Assembly (NCBI GenBank): GCA_045601285.1
Contig: JAZRZJ010000049.1
Span: 1-64,000 of the forward strand
Direction: 5' to 3'
DNA: 64,000 nucleotides
DNA from: F23-B02 sp045601285
GTDB taxonomy: Bacteria; Bacillota; Clostridia; Oscillospirales; Oscillospiraceae
Shown: piece after piece, positions 16,688 to 24,094 of the stretch
Layout of the letters: every line of letters starts with the position of its first letter
Numbering within the stretch: the first letter of the stretch is position 1
The notes under the pieces: generated by a model
Database searches by the model: none
What the model saw: only the letters and a program-made list of their open reading frames with translations
Told to the model about the DNA's origin: nothing
Program-made: the position numbers and the translations under genes

Positions 16688-16735
16688 ACACATCATTACC
16701 ACAATAATAGATTGATAAATAGGCTAATGATGTGT
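16688..16735. repeat. 11-bp perfect inverted repeat upstream of the CoA cassette
   Basis: ACACATCATTA (16688-16698) and TAATGATGTGT (16725-16735), with a further related half-site (CACATCATTTAG) about 25 bases downstream. It lies upstream of the cassette promoter and could be a regulator site. Confidence 0.5.
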
Positions 16736-16820
16736 GGTAATGCAACATTTAGGCAAACATCACATCATTTAGGAGCGGGGCAAAATGGCCAAAAAACTTG
16801 TCTGACAATAAAAAAAGTAC

Positions 16821-16849
16821 TTGCTTTTTCCTCCGGAATGATGTATTAT
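16821..16849 (+). promoter_or_regulatory. Promoter of the CoA cassette
   Basis: TTGCTT and TATTAT with a 17-base spacer, about 75 bases before the first gene. Confidence 0.65.
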
Positions 16850-16860
16850 CAGTGCATACT

Positions 16861-16896
16861 TTAGCTAATTACCGTGCTGGCGCGGTAATTAGCTAA
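16861..16896. promoter_or_regulatory. Operator-like 14-bp perfect inverted repeat
   Basis: TTAGCTAATTACCG and CGGTAATTAGCTAA around the 8-base centre TGCTGGCG, just downstream of the -10 box, where a bound repressor would block transcription. The arms are AT-rich and there is no T-run after them, which favours a protein-binding site over a terminator. An RNA hairpin in the leader is the alternative. Confidence 0.6.
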
Positions 16897-16924
16897 TTCG
16901 ATAGATGCAGAAAGGAACAGAAAA

Positions 16925-17716
16925 ATGGAACTTTGCTTATTTGAAAAAAGAGATAATATGGGGATCATCACACTCAACCGTCCGAAGAAGCTCAACGCGC
17001 TGAGCAGCCAGCTTCTCAGAGAGTTCGAGGAGAGTTTTGATATGGCAGTCAAGGACCCCGAGGTCAGAGTCATAGTGATAAGAGCGGAAGGCAGAGCCTT
17101 CACCGCAGGCTTCGACCTCAAGGAAAGCATGCAGAACAACATAACCGACATCGTGGAGCGCAGAGCGGACACGCAGGGTGAGACAGACTTCTTCCTGAAG
17201 ATGTGGTATGCGCCAAAGCCGATCATTTCCGCGGTGCAGGGCTACTGCATAGGCGGCGGACTGACCATCTCCTTCATGGGCGACATGATAGTCGCATCCG
17301 AGGACGCGACCTTCGGCAATCCCGAGATCATACTGGGCTTCATTCCGGAGATCCCGGTGGAGTTCTGGAAGATGCCGATGAACAAGGTCAACGAGTGGCT
17401 GTATGAGGGCAAATACTACAGTGCCGAGGAGCTGCGCGAGATCGGTGTCGTGAACTACGTCGTTCCCAGAGAGGAGCTCGATGCCAAGGTGTACGAGATC
17501 GCCGGACGCATCGCAAAGATACCTCCCGAGAGCATGGCAATGATGAAGCACTCCATCAGAAAGATGTACGATATCCGCGGCTTTGCCAACAGTATGTCGT
17601 TTGCGACCGAGATGTTCAACCTCGCAAGATGCAACGTGCAGCAGAAAGAGATGAGCAGCTTTAAGGCTTCTATGGATCAGGGCGGACTGAAGTCGGCACT
17701 CAACGAGCGTTACTGA
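16925..17716 (+). CDS. Enoyl-CoA hydratase/isomerase family protein (crotonase fold)
   Basis: 263-residue soluble crotonase, acting on an acyl-CoA thioester. The oxyanion-hole segments are present (AGFDL at about 61-65 and GGG at 110-112). The second catalytic glutamate is E134 in FGNPEI, but the first (E144 of rat mitochondrial hydratase) aligns with T114, and the usual GxGGTQRL loop is replaced by GFIPEIPVEFWKMP. It is therefore unlikely to be an ordinary 2-enoyl-CoA hydratase; an isomerase or a specialised lyase is possible. It is first of four genes, with the next starting 13 bases after its stop. GC-rich AGA/ATA-tolerant codon use differs from the flanking core genes. Confidence 0.88.
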   Translation: MELCLFEKRDNMGIITLNRPKKLNALSSQLLREFEESFDMAVKDPEVRVIVIRAEGRAFTAGFDLKESMQNNITDIVERRADTQGETDFFLKMWYAPKPIISAVQGYCIGGGLTISFMGDMIVASEDATFGNPEIILGFIPEIPVEFWKMPMNKVNEWLYEGKYYSAEELREIGVVNYVVPREELDAKVYEIAGRIAKIPPESMAMMKHSIRKMYDIRGFANSMSFATEMFNLARCNVQQKEMSSFKASMDQGGLKSALNERY

Positions 17717-17729
17717 GAGGAGCCGCGTG

Positions 17730-18908
17730 ATGGCAGGGATATTGGAAGGTATCCGGGTCGTTGACCTGTCGAGATACATTGCAGGCCCGTTCTGCGGTCA
17801 GCTTCTTGCAGACATGGGTGCTGAGGTCATAAAGGTCGAAAAGCCCGGCGAGGGAGATATAAGCCGCACGGTCGGCCCGTGGAAGGACGGAGTCAGTCTG
17901 TTTTTCCAGACCTGTAACGTCAACAAGAAGAGCATCACCGCCGATATGCGCACGCCCGAGGGACTTGAGCTCGTCAAGAAGCTCATCGCAAAGTCGGACA
18001 TTCTTCTTGAGAACTTCCGGGTGGGCGTGATGGCAAAGATGGGGCTGACCTATGATGAGGTCAAAAAAATAAACCCCCGGATAATCATGGTGTCCGTCAC
18101 AGGCTTCGGTCAGACGGGACCGATGAAGGACAGGATCGCCTTTGACGGCATCATCTCCTCCATGTCTGGCGTAACGAGGATAGAAAACGGAGAGATCCAG
18201 CGCAGCAAGGGTGCGATCCACGACCATATCGCGGCGATGTACGCGGCGATGGGCGTGGTCCTCGCCCTCTATGACAGGACCCGCACCGGCAAGGGACAGT
18301 ACGTTGACGTGGCGATGCTGGCAGCCTCCTCGGTCATTCGTTCCGACTCTATAGCCGAGGCGTATCTCAGCGGAGAAGATGCAGCCATGAGCGGCGATGA
18401 CTCCGCGCCTTACGGCTACCTCAAGGCGAAGGACGGCTTCATAAACTACCATGCGGGCACGAATCCCTTCTATCACAATCTCATCAAAGAGCTCGACGAT
18501 CCCATTCTCCACAAGGAGTGCTATTACAACAGCATCGAGGAGCGTCTCAAAAACCGCAAGGAAATAGAGGACGTCATAAGAGCGTGGGCGGCGGACAAGA
18601 CCTGCGACGAGCTTGATGAGATATTCCAGCGCATAGGCGTTCCGTCGGGAATAGTGAATACTCCGGGAAGGCTTCTTAATCAGCCTCAGCTCAGAGCCAA
18701 CGGGTTTATAATGAACGTGCCTGTCGCGGGGCTTGAAAAATACGGACCTGTGCCGTTTGTGGGCTTCCCGTTCAAGCTCAGCGAGCATCCTGACATTGAA
18801 TACAGACCCGCTCCCACGGTGGGAGAGCACACGGAAGAGATATACAAGTCCGTGTTGGATATGAGCGACTCTGAGCTCGAAGCTCTGAGGACAAAGGGAG
18901 TAATATAG
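17730..18908 (+). CDS. Family III CoA-transferase (CaiB/BaiF/Frc type)
   Basis: 392 residues, full length for the family. It would transfer CoA between an acyl-CoA and a free acid through an aspartyl anhydride. The opening (IRVVDLSRYIAGPFCGQLLA, then MGAEVIKVEKPG) is the family signature, and D165 in AIHDHIAAMYAAM is placed like the catalytic Asp169 of formyl-CoA transferase. AGGAG lies 7 bases before the ATG at 17730; a GTG 3 bases earlier is in frame. In context it would activate the imported substrate for the crotonase. Substrate unknown; CaiB (carnitine), BaiF (bile acids) and FldA (aryl-lactates) are family precedents. Confidence 0.92.
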   Translation: MAGILEGIRVVDLSRYIAGPFCGQLLADMGAEVIKVEKPGEGDISRTVGPWKDGVSLFFQTCNVNKKSITADMRTPEGLELVKKLIAKSDILLENFRVGVMAKMGLTYDEVKKINPRIIMVSVTGFGQTGPMKDRIAFDGIISSMSGVTRIENGEIQRSKGAIHDHIAAMYAAMGVVLALYDRTRTGKGQYVDVAMLAASSVIRSDSIAEAYLSGEDAAMSGDDSAPYGYLKAKDGFINYHAGTNPFYHNLIKELDDPILHKECYYNSIEERLKNRKEIEDVIRAWAADKTCDELDEIFQRIGVPSGIVNTPGRLLNQPQLRANGFIMNVPVAGLEKYGPVPFVGFPFKLSEHPDIEYRPAPTVGEHTEEIYKSVLDMSDSELEALRTKGVI

Positions 18909-18923
18909 TAAAGGAGAAACAGA

Positions 18924-20306
18924 ATGAACAGCACGACTGTAATTATCGCAGTTCTCGCAGTGTACTTTATCGGTATGCTGCTCATCGGACTGAAAGGCCG
19001 CAAGTTCAGCTCCACGAACAAAGACTTTATGACAGCGGCAAAACAGGGCACCCTGCTGCTCGTTGTGGGCACTTATCTGGGCTCACACATCGGCAACGGT
19101 GTCGTGGTCGGCGGAGCACAGTACGGTGCTCAGTACGGCATAGGCGGCTCATGGTACGGAATAGGAACGGCATTCAGCTACATCCTTTTCGCTATCGTAA
19201 TCGCAAAGGCGATCCGCAAGAGAGGCTACATCACGCTGCCTGACGTTGTAAACGACGTATACGGCGACAGGGTGACGCCTCTGCTGACGGCAATACTGCA
19301 CTATGCGGCCATCGCAGCGGTCATGGCAGGACAGATCACCGCCGGCAAGCTGCTGTTTGAGTATCTCGGAATGTCCGGCATCTGGGGCGCTATCATCACC
19401 ACGGTGATAGTCATGATATACAGCGCCATGTCCGGTATGTGGGGCGTCATGGTCACGGACGTCATCCAATCCGCGGTGATCTTCATATCGGTCATTGCCG
19501 GAATAATCTTCATTGCGGCAAACGGCGGCTTCTCGCTCATGACGAGCAATCTGCCCGCATCCAACTGGGAGGCCATCCCCTTTGACACCGAGACCTTTAT
19601 AATGATGTTCGGCCCTACCATGCTGTACGGACTTATCTCCGCACCGGGCTATCAGCGTACCGCGGCCTGCAAGAAGGAGAAGACGGTCGTTGCGGCACCT
19701 ATCATCGCGGCGATAATCATCATAATCTTTGCGGTCATGCCCACAATTATGGGTATGTACGGCAAGGCACTGTGGCCGGATGCCGAGGACAGCACGATCC
19801 TCTTCAAGGTATTGCTCGAGGCGTTCCCGCCGGTGCTTGCGGGCCTTATGGTGGCATCCATCTGCGCGGCAGTCATGTCTACCTGTGACGGCAGCCTGAT
19901 CGCCTGCTCTGCGAACATCGTCAACGACATTTATCTCAAGTATATAAACCCTGGCGAGAAGAATGAGAAGAAGCTCTCCCGCATCACCACCTGGTCAACT
20001 CTGCTGACCGGCGTCTTCGGACTTCTCATATCCCTCAAGTTCACGGACCTCGTGCCTCTGCTCTCGGCGGCATACGCACTGCTCAACTGCGGCGCACTGA
20101 TCATGATCGTCGGCGGCATCTTCTGGAAGAAGGCCACGCCCGCAGGTGCTATATCGAGCTTTGTCGTAGGCGTAACGCTCTGCCTGCTCGGTAACACCCT
20201 CAAGGTCATCAACATCCCGTATCCATCTGTCTCCCCGCTGCTTCCTGCGCTGGTGGTCTTTATAGTTGTAAGCCTGCTTACTCAGTCAAAAAAGGTGAAG
20301 TGCTGA
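18924..20306 (+). CDS. Sodium:solute symporter (SSS family)
   Basis: 460-residue membrane transporter with about 12-13 hydrophobic segments in the SSS/SLC5 pattern. The N-terminal part has the family layout: a first helix ending MLLIGLKGRKFSS, then TNKDFMTAAKQ, then GTYLGSHIGNGVVVGGAQYG around the unwound helix of the core. AAAGGAGA precedes the ATG, 15 bases after the CoA-transferase stop. Its place between a CoA-transferase and a reductase suggests it imports the acid that the cassette degrades. SSS substrates range from proline and pantothenate to short carboxylates, so the family alone does not name it. Confidence 0.92.
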   Translation: MNSTTVIIAVLAVYFIGMLLIGLKGRKFSSTNKDFMTAAKQGTLLLVVGTYLGSHIGNGVVVGGAQYGAQYGIGGSWYGIGTAFSYILFAIVIAKAIRKRGYITLPDVVNDVYGDRVTPLLTAILHYAAIAAVMAGQITAGKLLFEYLGMSGIWGAIITTVIVMIYSAMSGMWGVMVTDVIQSAVIFISVIAGIIFIAANGGFSLMTSNLPASNWEAIPFDTETFIMMFGPTMLYGLISAPGYQRTAACKKEKTVVAAPIIAAIIIIIFAVMPTIMGMYGKALWPDAEDSTILFKVLLEAFPPVLAGLMVASICAAVMSTCDGSLIACSANIVNDIYLKYINPGEKNEKKLSRITTWSTLLTGVFGLLISLKFTDLVPLLSAAYALLNCGALIMIVGGIFWKKATPAGAISSFVVGVTLCLLGNTLKVINIPYPSVSPLLPALVVFIVVSLLTQSKKVKC

Positions 20307-20307
20307 A

Positions 20308-21096
20308 ATGGTAGCTATTGACCGTGAAAACTGCATAGGCTGCGGTCTTTGCGCGGCTGACTGCTGTATGGCCAACATCCTGATAGATGACGGCAAAGCG
20401 GCTGTCAAGCGCCCGACCTGCATCCTGTGCGGTCACTGCGTGGCGATCTGTCCTCAGGAAGCGGTGAGCATTCCCGAGTATGATATGGCGGACGTTGAGC
20501 CGGTGACCTGCAGCGACATAGCTCCCGAGGCTATGCTCAGCCTGATCAAGACCCGCAGGAGCATTAGAAAATATGCGCAGAAGCCTGTATCAAAGGAAGC
20601 GATAGCGCAGCTCATCCAGGCCGGCCGGTATACCGCAACGGCGAAGAACCAGCAGGACAACAGCTTTATCTTTGTTGCGGACAGGCTGGAAGAGCTCAAA
20701 ACGCTCACGCGAAAGGTCATTGACGACTTCACGCCCGAGGATATCAGCTCGATGGATCCGCAGCTGAAGCTCTACGCCAAGTTCAACAAGCGTTATAAGG
20801 CCGATACGAGGGACGACTATCTGTTCCAGAACGCGCCGCTTCTGCTTGTCATAGCTGGCGGACGCGGACTTGACGCGGGAATGGCGGCACAGAATATAGA
20901 GAATATGGCTGTCGCCATGGGCATGGGCGCTCTTTACAACGGCTATCTCAAGGGACTCTTCAGCATCAGTCCGGAGATACGTAGCTGGCTCGGCACGGGT
21001 GACAAGGAAATACAGTGCTGTATGCTTCTCGGCTATCCCGATGTCAGCTATCTGCGCACTGCTCCGCGTGCTGCCGCGGATGCGGTCATACTCTGA
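20308..21096 (+). CDS. Ferredoxin-nitroreductase fusion oxidoreductase
   Basis: 262 residues. The N-terminal 50 form a two-[4Fe-4S] ferredoxin (C9, C12, C15, C19 and C38, C41, C44, C48). From about residue 75 comes a nitroreductase-fold FMN domain, starting TRRSIRKYAQKPVS with the FMN-phosphate arginines and continuing TATAKNQQDN and MGMGALYNGYL. Such fusions pass electrons from ferredoxins to an FMN site, and in this setting would reduce a double bond or other group of the CoA-bound or free intermediate. It starts 1 base after the symporter stop, with its ribosome site inside that gene, so the two are coupled. Last gene of the cassette. Confidence 0.9.
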   Translation: MVAIDRENCIGCGLCAADCCMANILIDDGKAAVKRPTCILCGHCVAICPQEAVSIPEYDMADVEPVTCSDIAPEAMLSLIKTRRSIRKYAQKPVSKEAIAQLIQAGRYTATAKNQQDNSFIFVADRLEELKTLTRKVIDDFTPEDISSMDPQLKLYAKFNKRYKADTRDDYLFQNAPLLLVIAGGRGLDAGMAAQNIENMAVAMGMGALYNGYLKGLFSISPEIRSWLGTGDKEIQCCMLLGYPDVSYLRTAPRAAADAVIL

Positions 21097-21145
21097 ACCG
21101 TATAAACCGGGCAACGCTCTTCGTTTTGAGGCAAAAACAGCCCGT

Positions 21146-21315
21146 AATACTGTAAAGCAAGCGAAAACCGGCTTCGGATTGGTCGATCAGACCGCTCCCG
21201 AGCCGGTATTTTTTGTTTTCAGAGCAAAAATCCCGCGCACCTTTTGGTGCAAATTAACTGAGCTATGTAGTCGGAAAAAGTTCGATATTGGGGGATTCGA
21301 ACCTCAAATCGCCAT
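21146..21315 (+). repeat. 170-bp direct repeat, right copy (flanks the CoA cassette)
   Basis: Right-hand partner of 16512-16681. It carries the terminator-like hairpin ACCGGCT...AGCCGGT followed by ATTTTTT (about 21167-21216), which serves the cassette, and the T-arm-like GGGGGATTCGAACC. Sequence between the copies is 4,464 bp and contains only the cassette and its control region. Confidence 0.8.
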
Positions 21316-21343
21316 ACTATCTTAACCTCGACCACAGTGGAGG

Positions 21344-21715
21344 TTAAGTTAAAGATGCCTTGTATGTGTCTGCGATCTTCGCAATGTCCTCATCGGTCAG
21401 CTCGTGCAGATTGAGGGTGACCGTGTTGTTTGTTTAAAATGCGTGAGTATATTCTATGTTCTTTGTTATCTTGCTCGTAATGCGTATTCCCATCTGACTC
21501 ATGGGGTCGTTATCCTGCACGACCTCCGCAATACGCTTTGTGATATCAAAGTGTGGGCAGTCATCCCGGATACGCATAACGAGCCTGTCGCTGAGGGCGG
21601 CCAGACGAAGGTCGATGATCGGGTCCTTTTTCCTATTCTTCGGGAAACCGAACCGAATGATGTTCGATGCGATCTCTTCAAAGGCCTGTGTGCCTTTTCC
21701 GGGTTTAACCTACTG
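21344..21715 (-). pseudogene. Broken HATPase (anti-sigma-factor-like) gene fragment
   Basis: Read on the minus strand, one frame gives KPGKGTQAFEEIASNIIRFG, a long conserved-looking stretch with RIRDDCPHFD and MSQMGIRITSK, then THAF, an in-frame TAA at about 21435, then TNNTVTLNLHELTDE and a final stop. The pattern (N-box-like EEIASN, later D-x-C/MG-I glycine box) fits the ATP-binding domain of RsbW/SpoIIAB-type kinases. There is a second stop just upstream and no start, so only the 3' part survives. Loss of the 5' end next to the repeat at 21146-21315 suggests a deletion at that junction. Confidence 0.65.
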
Positions 21716-21761
21716 AAACTTATAATTTGATGGGAAAAAATGCATTCACAAAATTGCAGTA

Positions 21762-21790
21762 TTGACGGAAAGCAATAATCATGCTAAAAT
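21762..21790 (+). promoter_or_regulatory. Promoter of the small unknown gene
   Basis: TTGACG and TAAAAT with a 17-base spacer, 59 bases before the start codon. One of the best promoter matches in the window. Confidence 0.75.
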
Positions 21791-21849
21791 CATGATAAGT
21801 AAAATCCTTCCGGATTTCCGGAAAAATCATCAGATAAGGAGCATTTATA

Positions 21850-22218
21850 ATGAAAATCACTTCCGTAAACGCTGCTCTGTTCCGTAACGATGAAACAGAC
21901 ATCGTCAACACCTATGAAAAGGAATTGGATATGACTGTCAAGCATATGACGGTTTTCGGCGCAGATCTCGCCCCTCTTTCCGCCATGTTCACGCTGGGAA
22001 ACAATAGCGGTGCCACTATTGACGTAATTCAGTTCACCGGTGAAGACGTAAATGGTATGCGTGTAAACGTAGATCATTTTGAGGATGGATTTGCGGCATT
22101 CAAACGGCTTGGTTACAAGACCGTCAACGGTCCTGCTCTTGCCGATTCCAAATTTACTGCGTTGCTTACTAAAGAGGGCTGCGCTCCCGTACTTCTTGTT
22201 CAGCACATCAGCAAGTAA
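21850..22218 (+). CDS. Small protein of unknown function, possibly VOC-like
   Basis: 122 residues, no signal peptide and no membrane segment. I do not recognise it with certainty. The order of a short beta strand (MKITSVNAALFR), a helix with YEKELDM, strands, then GFAAFKRLGYKT and a final strand PVLLVQHI is reminiscent of one half of a vicinal-oxygen-chelate (glyoxalase/bleomycin-resistance) domain, but the metal ligands are not evident. AAGGAG, a strong promoter and a following terminator make it a real single-gene unit. The name is left open. Confidence 0.8.
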   Translation: MKITSVNAALFRNDETDIVNTYEKELDMTVKHMTVFGADLAPLSAMFTLGNNSGATIDVIQFTGEDVNGMRVNVDHFEDGFAAFKRLGYKTVNGPALADSKFTALLTKEGCAPVLLVQHISK

Positions 22219-22318
22219 GCCACTTTTTTAATCGCATAGCTTTTACAGGCCGCTGCTAAGGGCGGCGCGCCATAGGGATTAATAGGTTTTGAGCGGCTCT
22301 TTTCCGCCCATACTTCAT

Positions 22319-22356
22319 AAAAAATCCGACAATGCGTCAGCATTGCCGGATTTTTG
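22319..22356 (+). terminator. Terminator after the small unknown gene
   Basis: AAAATCCG-CAATGC pairs with GCATTG-CGGATTTTT around a GTCA loop; strong T-run. Confidence 0.88.
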
Positions 22357-22602
22357 TTATATTGTCTGGACGTAAAATTTCGGCTCTATGTCAATAGTTG
22401 TGGTAAAGCCTTTTTGTTTCACTGTGGGGTGCATGGGCTGCGATCAAATTTTGATGACAGCTTCATCAAGGAACTCGCTCATTGATAATTCCTTGAACCC
22501 ATTTCTGTCCCCGGTATGTGTTGAGCTGTTAATACGATGAAATGATGCAAAGATAAAAGATATCAGATTTCAATTTAAAAGACTGTACTTTAACTGGTTC
22601 GA
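22357..22602. other. Non-coding stretch with a possible coding remnant
   Basis: No intact gene. On the minus strand a short open stretch (FKELSMSEFLDEAVIKI then stop, about 22455-22575) looks protein-like and may be the tail of a lost gene, but I cannot assign it. It lies between the terminator and the glutaminase stop codon. Confidence 0.3.
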
Positions 22603-23562
22603 TTACTCAAAAACATGCAAACCCATTAAGTGTGAAATATGCTCCAATGCCTCAATGCCTGCTACACTATTGCCGTGTTTGTCTAATGCCGGTCCATAGG
22701 TTCCAAAGCCCATATTATCAGCAGCGCATAAGATTCCGCCGCCGACGCCGCTCTTTGCCGGAAGTCCGACCCGCACGCCCCACTCTCCCGAGAAATCATA
22801 CATTCCGCAAGTGAACATTATGCTCTTGATCGTTCTAACATAGAAGGGGGCAATGAAATGCTTTTCAGTAAACGGATTCATCCCTCCGTTTGCAAGTACT
22901 ATTCCAAGACCGGCTAAGGATCTTGCCGTTACGTTCAGAGAACACATCTTAAAGTAAAGATCTACCGTCTTTTCCGGATCCGCCATCAAAACGTCCTTGC
23001 TCTGCAGCAGATAAGCAATGGCTCGGTTTCTGTTACCGGTCTCAAATTCACTTTTATATACAGTTTCATTCAGGGTGATGTCTTCATCTATACAAATCTT
23101 CCTTGCGAACTCCAACAGTTCCTCAAACTCGAACATATCCGCCAGAAGACTTGTCGTCTGTATGGCTCCCGCGTTGATGAACGGATTGAACGGCAGACTG
23201 CTCCTCGTATCCAGCTTCTGTATGGAATTGAATTCATCACCGGAGGGCTCCATCATAACATGAGAGAAGGTGTCTCTGTATCCGCGGTATTTCAATGACG
23301 CGGCAAGGGTGATGACCTTGGAAATAGACTGAATAGAGAAGCGTGTTCTTGTATCTCCGACTTCAATGATTTCTCCATTGTTATTTATCATGCAGATCCC
23401 GAATGCATCACCGTCAGCCTTTGCGAGCTTCGGAATATAGTCAGCCGGTTTTCCCAGCTTGGTCGCTTCACATCCGTTCGTATATCCTTCCTGTATTATT
23501 TTCCTGAAATCATCAAGACTTCTGTCCGTCTTATAATTTCTCTCGAAGGTTTTAAAAGGCAT
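22603..23562 (-). CDS. glsA: Glutaminase (GlsA type)
   Basis: Serine-dependent glutaminase, converting glutamine to glutamate and ammonia in the cytosol. 319 residues, a little longer than the common 308-310. The beta-lactamase-like fold shows the catalytic FSIQSISKV (Ser-x-x-Lys), NPFINAGAI and GNRNRAIAYLL, and the C-terminal VGLPAKSGVGGGIL loop. AAAGGA precedes the ATG. It stands alone, opposite in direction to the preceding accessory genes. GlsA proteins of gut bacteria are linked to acid resistance when paired with a glutamate/GABA antiporter, but no such partner is in the window. Confidence 0.95.
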   Translation of the reverse strand: MPFKTFERNYKTDRSLDDFRKIIQEGYTNGCEATKLGKPADYIPKLAKADGDAFGICMINNNGEIIEVGDTRTRFSIQSISKVITLAASLKYRGYRDTFSHVMMEPSGDEFNSIQKLDTRSSLPFNPFINAGAIQTTSLLADMFEFEELLEFARKICIDEDITLNETVYKSEFETGNRNRAIAYLLQSKDVLMADPEKTVDLYFKMCSLNVTARSLAGLGIVLANGGMNPFTEKHFIAPFYVRTIKSIMFTCGMYDFSGEWGVRVGLPAKSGVGGGILCAADNMGFGTYGPALDKHGNSVAGIEALEHISHLMGLHVFE

Positions 23563-23767
23563 TTCGTTTTCCTTTCGTTTATGATTGCTATACGATCTTT
23601 TTTTATGTGTTGTATCTGATTGTACAATAAAACGTGGAAAAAGGCTACTGCTTTTTCCGTTTTTTCAAATTGACCTATGTAAACTGGTGTGTATGAAAAA
23701 TTAAAAGGTTAGGCAGAGTGGGTTCACTTTTTCCGGCGGCAGCGGTTGCCCGGAAACCCAGAAAACA

Positions 23768-23816
23768 AAAAAGCGAGGTCGGTAGGTTCGCATTTGAACC
23801 CGCTAACCTCGCTTTT
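23768..23816. terminator. Long-stem bidirectional terminator-like hairpin
   Basis: AAAAAGCGAGGT pairs with ACCTCGCTTTT, enclosing an inner GGTTC/GAACC stem. A-run on one side and T-run on the other allow termination in both directions. It is about 200 bases from the nearest gene, so its partner gene may have been lost. Confidence 0.65.
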
Positions 23817-24032
23817 GGCTTTATATCAAGGGATTTTCATAGGGTAAAATTAAAAAGGTATATAGTTGCTACTCATTCTTTTAGATTAGGGCATTAATTT
23901 TAATTCTATACTTAAAAAAGTTGGTATTTACTGAGCATATTTCGAGTAAAGTATTCGAGCTAGTGTAATTACATACCTGAAAACAACTCCTCGAAAATGC
24001 ACCATATACAATTATGTTTTTACTAGAAATAG

Positions 24033-24061
24033 ATAAGGCCGGAGCTCTGCTCCGACCTTAT
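24033..24061 (-). terminator. Hairpin beyond the LRR-protein stop
   Basis: ATAAGGCCGGAG pairs imperfectly with CTCCGACCTTAT, about 35 bases past the stop at 24095. On the minus strand it is followed by CTATTTCT rather than a clean T-run. Confidence 0.5.
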
Positions 24062-24094
24062 TCTTGATATTTGATTTTGTTCTACGAAAAGCTC

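Larger units (their letters stand above)
23563..24094. other. 532-bp gene-free stretch
   Basis: No coding sequence was found on either strand. The stretch is AT-rich, with one strong hairpin (23768-23816) and a weaker one (24033-24061), listed separately. Confidence 0.6.

Noticed and set aside
12820..23600. Integrated phage or integrative element bounded by tRNA-Ser
   Set aside because: No integrase, no phage structural genes and no second copy of the tRNA 3' end were seen by eye; kept only as a looser accessory-region observation.
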